Under the pieces are notes generated by a model. The model was not told the origin of the DNA and made no database searches. It worked only from the letters and a program-made list of their open reading frames with translations. Positions 37,416-45,099 of a stretch of DNA of 64,000 nucleotides are shown piece after piece. The DNA is from Streptomyces sp. HmicA12 (lineage in GTDB: Bacteria; Actinomycetota; Actinomycetes; Streptomycetales; Streptomycetaceae). A program made the position numbers and the translations under genes. The stretch spans positions 28,201 to 92,200 of the forward strand of contig NZ_KB891816.1 in the NCBI RefSeq assembly GCF_000373565.1, in the 5' to 3' direction. Positions within the stretch are counted from its first letter, which is position 1. Each line of letters begins with the position of its first letter.

Positions 37416-38510
37416 GTGAGCTCAGCCCCCACGGTGTACGACGTCGCCGAACGTTCCGGCGTGTCCATCGCCACCGTCTCGCGGGTCTACCGCAACCCCG
37501 ACTCGGTCCGCGCCCAGACCCGCGAGCGGGTCCTCGCCAGCGCCCGCGAGCTCGGCTACGTGCCCAGCGGCAACGCCCGCGGGCTCGCCAGCCGCTCCAC
37601 CGGCGTGCTCGGCCTGTGTTTCCCGGACTACTCCGACCCGGACGCCGAGTCCGAGGCAGAGGCGGGCGCCGCCGCCTTCGGGGACGAGCCGGACGAAGAC
37701 GTCGCGATGCTCTACTCCGACCAGATCATCCGCGGCATGGAGCGCGCCGCGCGCCGTCACGGGTACGCGCTGCTGATCGCCGCGTCCCTGAAGGGCGGGC
37801 CCGAGAGCCAGGTGGCGAAGGTGGCGGGCCGCGTCGACGGCTTCGCGGTGCTGGCCCGGACCATCCCCACCGAGGACCTGGACGTCATCTCGCGCCGCCA
37901 GCCGGTCGTCATGCTGGCCGGCCCGCGCGAGTCCGACGACCTCGACCACCTGGACCACATCGAGGCGGCCAACACCGACGGCCAGCGCGAACTGACCCGG
38001 CACCTGATCGAGGACCACGGCCTGCGCCGCCTGGCCTACATCGGCGCCGAGGAGTCCCCGGACGTGCAGGCCCGCTTCCGCGGGTACGTCGAGGCGTGCC
38101 GCGCGGCCGGGATCCCGGCGGCCGACGAACCCGATCTCCGCGTCAGCATGATGACGCAGGCCGAGGGCGCCCGCGCGACCGACGCCCTGCTCGACCGCCC
38201 CGGGGAGCGCCCCGAGGCGCTGCTCTTCGCCAACGACCAGATGGCGGTCGGCGCCCTGCACACGCTGGAGCGCCGGGGCGTCCGCGTGCCGCGGGACATC
38301 GCGGTCACCGGCTTCGACGGCATCGCCCTGAGCCGCCTGGTGCGCCCCGCGCTCACCACCGTGCGTCAGCCGATGCGGCAGATGGGCGAGGAGGCGGTGG
38401 AACTCCTGGTCCGCCGTCTCACGGGCCGGCAGGACAAGGAGCCGGTGTCGATGATGCTGCCGGTGTCGGTGGCGCGGCGCGAGAGCTGCGGCTGCCCGAG
38501 CCCCTCGTAG
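37416..38510 (+). CDS. LacI-family transcriptional regulator of the beta-glucoside locus
   Basis: 364 residues from GTG 37416. The helix-turn-helix is VYDVAERSGVSIATVSRVYR with the hinge helix NARGLASRSTG. A periplasmic-binding-like effector domain follows (TDGQRELTRHLIEDHGL; GFDGIALSRLVRP). An acidic loop (DAESEAEAG...DEPDED) sits between hinge and core. Gene order regulator, SBP, two permeases, GH1 mirrors the cebR-cebEFG-bglC arrangement. The operator differs from the published CebR box TGGGAGCGCTCCCA, so this looks like a paralogue with another inducer. Confidence 0.9.
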   Translation: MSSAPTVYDVAERSGVSIATVSRVYRNPDSVRAQTRERVLASARELGYVPSGNARGLASRSTGVLGLCFPDYSDPDAESEAEAGAAAFGDEPDEDVAMLYSDQIIRGMERAARRHGYALLIAASLKGGPESQVAKVAGRVDGFAVLARTIPTEDLDVISRRQPVVMLAGPRESDDLDHLDHIEAANTDGQRELTRHLIEDHGLRRLAYIGAEESPDVQARFRGYVEACRAAGIPAADEPDLRVSMMTQAEGARATDALLDRPGERPEALLFANDQMAVGALHTLERRGVRVPRDIAVTGFDGIALSRLVRPALTTVRQPMRQMGEEAVELLVRRLTGRQDKEPVSMMLPVSVARRESCGCPSPS

Positions 38511-38926
38511 GGCTCGGCCTTTCATTACCGGGCGCGAGCTTCGTCGCGGCCGGTGACGCAGCCCCGCGCCCCTTTTCGCCTTCACGTCCGCCGGAGCGCC
38601 GATCGTGCGGGGCTTTCCGCCGGTGGGACTTCTCGCGCAGTTCCCCGCGCCCCTGACAGATCCGCGTCCGCCCCATTGCCGCTTCGTCGCGACCCGACGG
38701 CCGGTGGCCCTGCTGCGCGCGGTTCCCCGCGCCCCTGAGGCATGCGCTTCGCGCAGCCTCCTGGGCGAGCGGAGCTCGCTTCAGGGGCGCGGGGAACTGC
38801 GCGAGAAGCCCCACCGGGCCGCACCCGCGCCACAAGGGCACCCGGCAGACGCGCGGGCGAACAGAGGCGCGGGGAACTGCCGCGAGAAGCCCCCACCGGC
38901 GGTCGGCCGGTGACGGGAGCGCACCG
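38511..38926. repeat. Intergenic cluster of palindromic repeats (locus 1)
   Basis: No gene. Two forward units (38619-38655 and 38699-38740, core GTTCCCCGCGCCCCTGA) face two reverse units (38781-38820 and 38863-38912, core GGGGCGCGGGGAACTG), forming nested hairpins between two converging genes. The same unit recurs at 44867, 54315 and 56680. It can serve as a terminator for both genes. Confidence 0.85.
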
Positions 38927-39919
38927 TCAGACGAGTGCCCGCTTGAAGAACTCACCCTTTGCCGAGGCGAGTTCGGCCTGCGCCACGTCCTTGCCCGCGT
39001 ACTCGAAGTGCCCCGCCTCCATGACGTGCAGCTCCCCGCGCCCGGCCAGCGCGTTGTGCACGGCGAACTGTCCCGGCGGCGGCACCGAGGGGTCGAACAG
39101 CGCGGCGGCGACCAGGACCGGCTTGGTCAGGCGGGTCGCCGCCGTGGCCGCGTCGAAGTAGCGCAGCACGTCGACGACTTCGGGGTGATCGGCGTGGTAC
39201 CGCCGCACCGAGGCCCCGCTCCCCGCGCAGTCCAGCGTCAGCCGCAGCGGATGGTTCCCGAAGGTCGGCACCGTCAGCTCCCCCGCCGCGAAGCGGTCGT
39301 CCCACGGCAGCGCCAGCGCCCCGAGCCCGCCCCCGAAACTCTCCCCGAGATACCCGAGCCCCTGCCCGGCGGTCACCAACTCCCGGAGCTCCGGGACGAG
39401 TTCGAGCAGCGCGGTCGCCGCGCACCACAGATCGGCGACGCACTCCCCGATGACGTACGTCTCCCGGGCCCCGATCCCGTGCAGCACGTGCTCGGCGGAG
39501 ACGGTCGGCACCCCGTCCACGAGGCCCCGCTCCACCATCCCGCGTACGCACGGCAGGATCGCCGCCGACCGGGGCAGCGGCAGCGGCACATCGGGGCCCG
39601 CCTGGTCCCGGCCCCCGTACCCGTGCCCGATGACGAAGCCGTGCTCGACGACGCCCTCCACCGGCAGCGCCAGCCACCCGCCGAGCCGCACGCCCCCCAC
39701 CGACGTGTACGTGACCTCGTAGATCCGCACGCCGTCCCGCTCCTCGACCAGCGGCCCCAGCTCGGGCCGGGTCGCGACCGCCCGCGCCGCCTCGTACCGG
39801 CCGCGCCAGAACCCGTCGAAGTCGTCGGGGGCGTCGCCCGGCGCCGGGACGTCCATGAGCTGGTCGAGCGTGTATCCGTACGTCGGATCGAAGGGGAATT
39901 CGTGCGTGAAGACTGTCAT
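38927..39919 (-). CDS. Acetylxylan esterase/cephalosporin-C deacetylase-like esterase
   Basis: 330 residues from ATG 39919 (MTVFTHEFPFDPTYGYTL). This is an alpha/beta-hydrolase of the AXE1 type with nucleophile S194 in GESFGGG. A C-terminal Asp and H in MEAGHFEYAGK complete the triad. The early segment SVGGVRLGGWLALP is typical of AXE1. No signal peptide, so it acts inside the cell, removing acetyl groups from imported sugars or similar esters. It is divergent from the sugar SBP operon across 271 bp holding LacI operators, so co-regulation is likely. Confidence 0.87.
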   Translation of the reverse strand: MTVFTHEFPFDPTYGYTLDQLMDVPAPGDAPDDFDGFWRGRYEAARAVATRPELGPLVEERDGVRIYEVTYTSVGGVRLGGWLALPVEGVVEHGFVIGHGYGGRDQAGPDVPLPLPRSAAILPCVRGMVERGLVDGVPTVSAEHVLHGIGARETYVIGECVADLWCAATALLELVPELRELVTAGQGLGYLGESFGGGLGALALPWDDRFAAGELTVPTFGNHPLRLTLDCAGSGASVRRYHADHPEVVDVLRYFDAATAATRLTKPVLVAAALFDPSVPPPGQFAVHNALAGRGELHVMEAGHFEYAGKDVAQAELASAKGEFFKRALV

Positions 39920-40133
39920 GGCCGCGACCTTAGGACAGAGATCACACCCGGTACAGGCCAATTTTCCCGAGGTGGCCCGACTCAAATTGGAATGTCTGTT
40001 TTACGCTCAACAACAGGTGAACACCCGGAACGCCCCGGGCGCGTCGCCCAGGCAGCACCACCACCTCCCCACCCGTTACGGGAGTGTGACCAAGACCCCT
40101 CTTGCCACATCAGAGGCGACTGCCACACAGTGA

Positions 40134-40160
40134 TGTATGCGCTTACAGACAGCGCATACA
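40134..40160. promoter_or_regulatory. Double LacI-type operator between esterase and sugar importer
   Basis: TGTATGCGCTTACA (40134-40147) is close to the regulator's own site. On the other strand TGTATGCGCT starts at 40160, so TGTATGCGC and GCGCATACA form a 9-bp inverted repeat with a 9-nt centre. It lies 31 bp before the SBP start. Confidence 0.75.
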
Positions 40161-40190
40161 TTCCACGGTCCGCTCAAGGAGGAGCCGTCC

Positions 40191-41435
40191 ATGAACCGCC
40201 GCGCAACCACCGCTGCGATCGCCGTAACCCTGGCGTCCGCGCTGACCCTCACCGCCTGCGGCGGTTCCGGCGGCGACCAGGTGAAGGCTGATGCCAAGCA
40301 GACGCTGACCGTCTGGGCGATGGGCACCGAGGGCGAGAAGCTCGCCGACGTCGCCAAGGTCTACGAGAAGGCGAACCCGAACATCACGGTGAAGGTGACC
40401 CCGATCGGCTGGGACGTCGCCCACCAGAAGCTGGTCGCCGCCGCGGCCGCGAACAAGCTGCCCGACGTGATGCAGATGGGCGGCAGCTACATGACCGAGT
40501 TCGCGGACATGGGCGCCCTGGAGCCGGTCGACACCAAGACCTTCCACGAGCAGGACTACTTCCCGTCCGGCTGGGAGCAGGGCTCGTACGACGGGAAGAC
40601 GTACGGCGTGCCGTGGTACGTCGACACCCGCGTGCTGTACTACCGCACCGACCTCGCCAAGAAGGCCGGGATCAAGAAGGCCCCGGGCACCATGGCCGAG
40701 CTGAAGCAGGCCGCGGAGAAGTACCAGAAGGCCGGCTCCGAGTACGGCCTGTCGATCCAGCCCAACGGCCTGGACTCGGTGCAGAGCTTCTACCAGTTCC
40801 TGTACTCGGCCGACGGCGAGATCGTCAGCAAGGACGGCAAGGCCGTCGTCAACAGCCCGGCCGCCGTCAAGGCCCTGGAGAACTACACCAGTTACTTCAA
40901 GGAGGGCCTCGCGGCGAAGTCCGTGCGTCCCGGCTACGACGTGACCAAGGACTTCAACACCGGCGACGTCGCGATGTTCTTCGGCGGCCCCTGGCACATG
41001 GGCCTGCTCGACGACAACTACCCGGACCTCAAGGGCAAGTGGGCCATCGCCAACGTGCCCACCGACAAGACCTCCGCCTCCATGGCGGGCGGCTCGGCCC
41101 TGACGATCTCCGCGGACAGCGAGCACAAGGCCGCGGCCAAGGACCTCGTCAAGTACCTCACGGACACCAAGGGCCAGGCCGACTGGTACCGGCGCACCAA
41201 GGACCTCCCGGCGAACATGACCGCGTGGGAGAAGGGTGAGCTGGCCAGCGACCCGAACATGAAGATCTGGCGGACGCAGGTCGAGTCCGCGCAGGCCTCG
41301 CCGAACCAGCCCAAGCTGTCCGAGATCACGTCGAAGGTCGACACCGCGATCGAGAAGGCCGCCCAGGGCAAGGCCTCCCCGAAGGCCGCGCTCGACGAGG
41401 CGCAGTCCGCCATCGAGGGCCTCGTCCAGAAGTAG
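40191..41435 (+). CDS. Sugar-binding lipoprotein, SBP family 1
   Basis: 414 residues from ATG 40191 with AAGGAGG 8 nt upstream. The lipobox LTAC places the lipid on Cys23. The body is family 1 SBP (TVWAMGTEGEKLADVAKVYEK; PDVMQMGGSYMTEFADMGALEP; FGGPWHMGLL). It should bind an oligosaccharide, probably a beta-glucoside given the GH1 gene in the operon. It is followed by a very long hairpin and then the two permease genes. Confidence 0.93.
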   Translation: MNRRATTAAIAVTLASALTLTACGGSGGDQVKADAKQTLTVWAMGTEGEKLADVAKVYEKANPNITVKVTPIGWDVAHQKLVAAAAANKLPDVMQMGGSYMTEFADMGALEPVDTKTFHEQDYFPSGWEQGSYDGKTYGVPWYVDTRVLYYRTDLAKKAGIKKAPGTMAELKQAAEKYQKAGSEYGLSIQPNGLDSVQSFYQFLYSADGEIVSKDGKAVVNSPAAVKALENYTSYFKEGLAAKSVRPGYDVTKDFNTGDVAMFFGGPWHMGLLDDNYPDLKGKWAIANVPTDKTSASMAGGSALTISADSEHKAAAKDLVKYLTDTKGQADWYRRTKDLPANMTAWEKGELASDPNMKIWRTQVESAQASPNQPKLSEITSKVDTAIEKAAQGKASPKAALDEAQSAIEGLVQK

Positions 41436-41448
41436 TCGCAGCAACCGC

Positions 41449-41516
41449 CCAGGCCGTGTCCGCGCCGTCCCTCCCGCACTCCGGGCGGACGGCGGGACGG
41501 TGCGGACACGGCCTGG
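41449..41516 (+). terminator. Long intercistronic hairpin after the sugar SBP gene
   Basis: 15 perfect base pairs (arms CCAGGCCGTGTCCGC and complement) continue into an 8-bp inner stem with one G-U pair, about 23 bp in all. It starts 13 nt after the SBP stop and 62 nt before the permease gene. It is the strongest such structure in the window. Confidence 0.85.
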
Positions 41517-41578
41517 CGCAGCACCTCCCCACCCCGGCGTGCGCGCACACCGCACGCCGGTAGTCCGAAGGGCGGACC

Positions 41579-42565
41579 ATGTCCACCACGACCCCCACCC
41601 CCGCACGCTCCGGGGCCTCCAAGGCCCCGGGCGGCGAGCCCGCCGCAGGCACCACCACCGGCAGGGGACCGCGCAAGAAACGCGCGATGGGGAAGCAGAA
41701 CCTGGCCGGCTGGCTGTTCTCGACCCCGTTCCTGGCGTTGTTCGGCGTCTTCATGCTCTTCCCGATCGTGGCGACGCTCCTGATGAGCTTCACCGACTTC
41801 GGGCAGCGCAACGTCAGACAGCCGCTGGAGGCGAACTTCGTCGGCCTGGAGAACTACACCAAGCTCTTCAGCGACGACCAGTTCCTGCGGGCGATGTTCA
41901 ACACCGCCTACTTCGTGGTCGTCGGGGTGCCGCTGACCATCGGGCTCGGGCTGCTCGTCGCGGTCCTGCTGAACAACGGCATCGACCGGGCCCGCACGTT
42001 CTTCCGCGTCGGCTTCTACGCCCCCGTGGTCACGACGATCGTCGCCGTGGCGATCGTGTGGCGGTTCGTGCTCGACCCGTCGGACGGTCTGATCGCCGGG
42101 CTCGGTGACGAACTCGGCTTCAAGGCACCGGACTTCCTCGGCTCCGAGACCTGGGCCATGCCGTCCCTGATCCTCATGGCGGTGTGGCGCAACCTCGGCA
42201 CGGTGATGGTCCTGATGATCGCCGGTCTGCAGGCCATCCCGACCGAGGTCCGCGAGGCCGCCCGGCTGGACGGGGCGAACGCCTGGCAGGAGCTGCGCCG
42301 GATCACGGTGCCGCTCCTTCGCCCGACGCTCCTGTACGCCACGGTCATCACCACGATCGGCTACCTCAACGTCTTCGAGGAGCCCTTCGTGATGACCCAG
42401 GGCGGCCCCTCCGACGCCACGCTGACCGTGTCGCTCGACATGTACAAGCAGGGCTTCAGCTTCTTCAACATGGGCTACGCGAGCGCCATGGCGTACGTCC
42501 TCTTCGTGGTGATCATGGGCATCACGGTGCTGCAGCTGCGACTGATGAAGGACAACACGAAATGA
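41579..42565 (+). CDS. Sugar ABC transporter permease (MalF/CebF type)
   Basis: 328 residues. A ~40-residue Pro/Gly-rich cytoplasmic tail precedes six spans (first GWLFSTPFLALFGVFMLFPI). The EAA loop reads EVREAARLDGANAWQELRRI. It forms the channel with the next gene's product, with which it overlaps by ATGA. No ATPase gene is in the operon; in Streptomyces such importers share the ATPase MsiK, encoded elsewhere. Confidence 0.93.
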   Translation: MSTTTPTPARSGASKAPGGEPAAGTTTGRGPRKKRAMGKQNLAGWLFSTPFLALFGVFMLFPIVATLLMSFTDFGQRNVRQPLEANFVGLENYTKLFSDDQFLRAMFNTAYFVVVGVPLTIGLGLLVAVLLNNGIDRARTFFRVGFYAPVVTTIVAVAIVWRFVLDPSDGLIAGLGDELGFKAPDFLGSETWAMPSLILMAVWRNLGTVMVLMIAGLQAIPTEVREAARLDGANAWQELRRITVPLLRPTLLYATVITTIGYLNVFEEPFVMTQGGPSDATLTVSLDMYKQGFSFFNMGYASAMAYVLFVVIMGITVLQLRLMKDNTK

Positions 42566-43422
42566 GCGCCGTCACCCCCACCCGCCACCGTCCCGACGGC
42601 CGGGCCCGCAAGCCGCTGCTCTACGTCGTCGCCTCGCTCGGTCTGCTGGTGATGGCCGCGCCCTTCCTGTGGATGGCGCTGAGCGCCTTCAAGACCAAGA
42701 AGGACCTCACGGCCAGCCCGCCGGTGTGGATCCCGTCCGAGTGGACGCTGAAGAACTTCAGCGATCTGCTCGACCAGCTGGACATGCCGCGGTACTTCAT
42801 GAACTCGGTGATCGTCGCGGTCCTCGTGACCGTGTGCAATCTCCTGTTCTGCTCGATGCTCGGCTACGCGCTCGCGAAGCTGAACTTCACCGGCCGCTCG
42901 AAGGTCTTCGGGATCGTCCTCGCGGCCCTGATGGTCCCGGCGAACCTGATGGTCCTGCCGCTGTTCGTCCTCATCAACCAGCTGAACCTGCTCGACACCT
43001 ACGCGGGTCTGGTGCTGCCCTTCGCGGCGGGCGCCTTCGGTGTCTTCCTGATGCGGCAGTTCATGCAGGCCATCCCGGACGAGTTGCTCGAAGCGGCCCG
43101 GATGGACGGCGCCGGTGAGTGGTACATCTTCTGGCGCATCGTGATTCCGCTGGTCAAGCCGGCCCTCGCGACGCTGACGATCTTCACGTTCCTCGGGTCG
43201 TGGAACAACTTCATCTGGCCGCTCATCGCGACCAACGACCCCGACAAGTACACGCTCCCGGTGGCGCTCGCGACCTTCGCCAACGACCCGAACCGCACGG
43301 TCGGCGGCGGCAACGGAATGCTGATGGCGGGCTCGCTGCTCGTCGTGCTTCCCGTGCTGCTCGTCTTCGCGGTCCTGCAGCGCCACTTCACCCAAGGCAT
43401 CGCCACCGCCGGCATGAAGTAG
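42562..43422 (+). CDS. Sugar ABC transporter permease (MalG/CebG type)
   Basis: 286 residues from ATG 42562, coupled to the upstream permease. Six spans; the EAA loop reads ELLEAARMDGAGEWYIFWRI and the typical MalG end RHFTQGIATAGMK is present. The early segment MALSAFKTKKDL is the usual entry to the family. It is followed 66 bp later by the GH1 gene. Confidence 0.93.
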   Translation: MSAVTPTRHRPDGRARKPLLYVVASLGLLVMAAPFLWMALSAFKTKKDLTASPPVWIPSEWTLKNFSDLLDQLDMPRYFMNSVIVAVLVTVCNLLFCSMLGYALAKLNFTGRSKVFGIVLAALMVPANLMVLPLFVLINQLNLLDTYAGLVLPFAAGAFGVFLMRQFMQAIPDELLEAARMDGAGEWYIFWRIVIPLVKPALATLTIFTFLGSWNNFIWPLIATNDPDKYTLPVALATFANDPNRTVGGGNGMLMAGSLLVVLPVLLVFAVLQRHFTQGIATAGMK

Positions 43423-43488
43423 GCCCGCGGGCCCCTCGCCCCGGCCTCCCCCACGCACGTAGCACGTAGAAAGACAGGCATTCTCACC

Positions 43489-44700
43489 ATGACGCGCACC
43501 CCTGCCCCCACGGTCACCACCCCCTTCCCCGAAGGCTTCCTGTGGGGCGCCTCGACCGCCGCCCACCAGATCGAGGGCAACAACGTCAACAGTGACTGGT
43601 GGCGCAAGGAGCACGACCCGGCGGCGAAGATCCAGGAGCCGAGCCTGGACGCCTGCGACAGCTACCACCGCTGGGAGCAGGACATGGACCTGCTGGCCGA
43701 ACTCGGCTTCACCGACTACCGGTTCAGCGTCGAGTGGGCCCGCATCGAGCCCGCCCGCGGCTACTTCTCGCGCGCCGAGATCGCCCACTACCGCCGCATG
43801 GTCGAGGGCGCGATCGCCCGCGGCCTGCGCCCGATGGTGACGCTGCACCACTTCACGATCCCGCAGTGGTTCGAGGACCTGGGCGGCTTCACCGCCGAGG
43901 GCGCGGTCGAGCTCTTCGCGCGGTACGTGGAGGAGTGCGCGCCGATCATCTCCGAGGGCGTCAGCCACGTCTGCACCATCAACGAGCCGAACATGATCGC
44001 CGTGATGGCCGGTCTCGCCAAGCGCGGCGACCAGGGCTTCCCGCCGGCCGGTCTGCCCTTCCCCGACGAGGAGACGACCCACGCGGTCATCGCCGCGCAC
44101 CACGCCGCCGTGAAGGCCGTGCGCTCCATCGACCCCGGGATCCAGGTCGGCTGGACGATCGCCAACCAGGTCTACCAGGCCGAGCCCGGCGCCGAGGACG
44201 TCACCGCGGCCTACCGTCACCCCCGCGAGGACATCTTCATCGAGGCCGCGCGCGGCGACGACTGGATCGGCGTGCAGTCCTACACCCGGACCAAGATCGG
44301 CACGGACGGGCCGGTCCCGGCCCCGGCGGACGCCGAGCGCACCCTGACGCAGTGGGAGTACTACCCCGCCGCCGTCGGCCACGCGATCCGGCACACGGCC
44401 GAACTGATCGGCCCCGGCACGCCGTTGATCGTCACGGAGAACGGCATCGCCACCGGTGACGAGCAGCGCCGCGTCGACTACTACGCGGGCGCCCTGGACG
44501 CCGTCGCCGCCTGCATCGAGGACGGCATCGACGTCCGTGGCTACCTCGCCTGGAGCGCGCTCGACAACTACGAGTGGGGCACGTACAAGGCGACGTTCGG
44601 TCTGATCGGCTGGGACCGCGAGACCTTCGAGCGCCAGCCCAAGCCGGCCGCGCACTGGCTCGGTGGCCTGGGCCGCGAGCGCGTGCTGCCGCGCGGCTGA
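43489..44700 (+). CDS. Intracellular GH1 beta-glucosidase
   Basis: 403 residues, no signal peptide. The acid/base residue is E166 in TINEPN and the nucleophile E317 in VTENGI, both classic GH1 motifs. FLWGASTAAHQIEGN at the start and WSALDNYEWGTYKATFGLIGWD at the end (in parts) are family hallmarks. It is somewhat shorter than the usual 440-480. It should cleave the imported beta-glucoside to glucose. It ends the operon and is followed by two terminators. Confidence 0.93.
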   Translation: MTRTPAPTVTTPFPEGFLWGASTAAHQIEGNNVNSDWWRKEHDPAAKIQEPSLDACDSYHRWEQDMDLLAELGFTDYRFSVEWARIEPARGYFSRAEIAHYRRMVEGAIARGLRPMVTLHHFTIPQWFEDLGGFTAEGAVELFARYVEECAPIISEGVSHVCTINEPNMIAVMAGLAKRGDQGFPPAGLPFPDEETTHAVIAAHHAAVKAVRSIDPGIQVGWTIANQVYQAEPGAEDVTAAYRHPREDIFIEAARGDDWIGVQSYTRTKIGTDGPVPAPADAERTLTQWEYYPAAVGHAIRHTAELIGPGTPLIVTENGIATGDEQRRVDYYAGALDAVAACIEDGIDVRGYLAWSALDNYEWGTYKATFGLIGWDRETFERQPKPAAHWLGGLGRERVLPRG

Positions 44701-44711
44701 CCCTCTGAACC

Positions 44712-44752
44712 GTCGCCGGGTGGTCCTACTCCCCCTTGGTCCACCCGGCGAC
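44712..44752 (+). terminator. First terminator of the sugar operon
   Basis: 12-bp perfect arms GTCGCCGGGTGG / CCACCCGGCGAC with a 17-nt pyrimidine-rich loop, 11 nt after the GH1 stop. Confidence 0.8.
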
Positions 44753-44759
44753 TCCGCCT

Positions 44760-44790
44760 CGGGGCCGCGGCCCCTGACCCCGCGGCCCCG
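44760..44790 (+). terminator. Second hairpin after the sugar operon
   Basis: 11-bp arms CGGGGCCGCGG / CCGCGGCCCCG directly behind the first terminator. It may be a back-up terminator or an edge of the repeat locus that follows. Confidence 0.6.
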
Positions 44791-44866
44791 GGGCGCTGCC
44801 CGGCCGGTTCCGTCACCGCCGCGCCCCTGAGCGTCTGCCGTGTGACGGTCTCGTTCCTCACCTCAC

Positions 44867-44996
44867 GGCCGGTGGGGCTTCTCGCGCAGTTCCCCGCGCC
44901 CCTGAAGCGAGCTCCGCTCGCCCAGGGGAGGTCGTGGCGAAGCCGCGGACCTCAGGGGCGCGGGGAACTGCGCGACCAGCCCCCACCGGCCGGTGG
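44867..44996. repeat. Palindromic repeat element (locus 2)
   Basis: One forward arm (44867-44905) and one reverse arm (44952-44996) of the same unit as at 38.6 kb, with a GCGAGCTCCGCTCGC-like core between. The whole region 44701-45099 has no gene: two hairpins, this element, then the leaderless promoter of the TPM gene. Confidence 0.85.
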
Positions 44997-45086
44997 ACGG
45001 CGACGAGACGCCGGGCCCAAGAACGGGTGCCGCGACCGAGCGGGTGCTGTGGGGGCGCCCCGGTCGCGGCACCTTCTTACCGGACA

Positions 45087-45092
45087 TACGCT
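45087..45092 (+). promoter_or_regulatory. -10 box for leaderless TPM-domain gene
   Basis: TACGCT, 7 nt, then GTG at 45100. No ribosome site lies in between. It sets the start downstream of the repeat element. Confidence 0.5.
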
Positions 45093-45099
45093 CCCAAAT

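Noticed and set aside
40134..40160. CebR box
   Set aside because: The site lacks the published TGGGAGCGCTCCCA sequence; it matches the local LacI regulator's own site instead.
44842..45099. Upstream extension of the TPM-domain protein
   Set aside because: These codons translate the palindromic repeat element and give no signal-like sequence; the leaderless GTG at 45100 produces a proper signal peptide.
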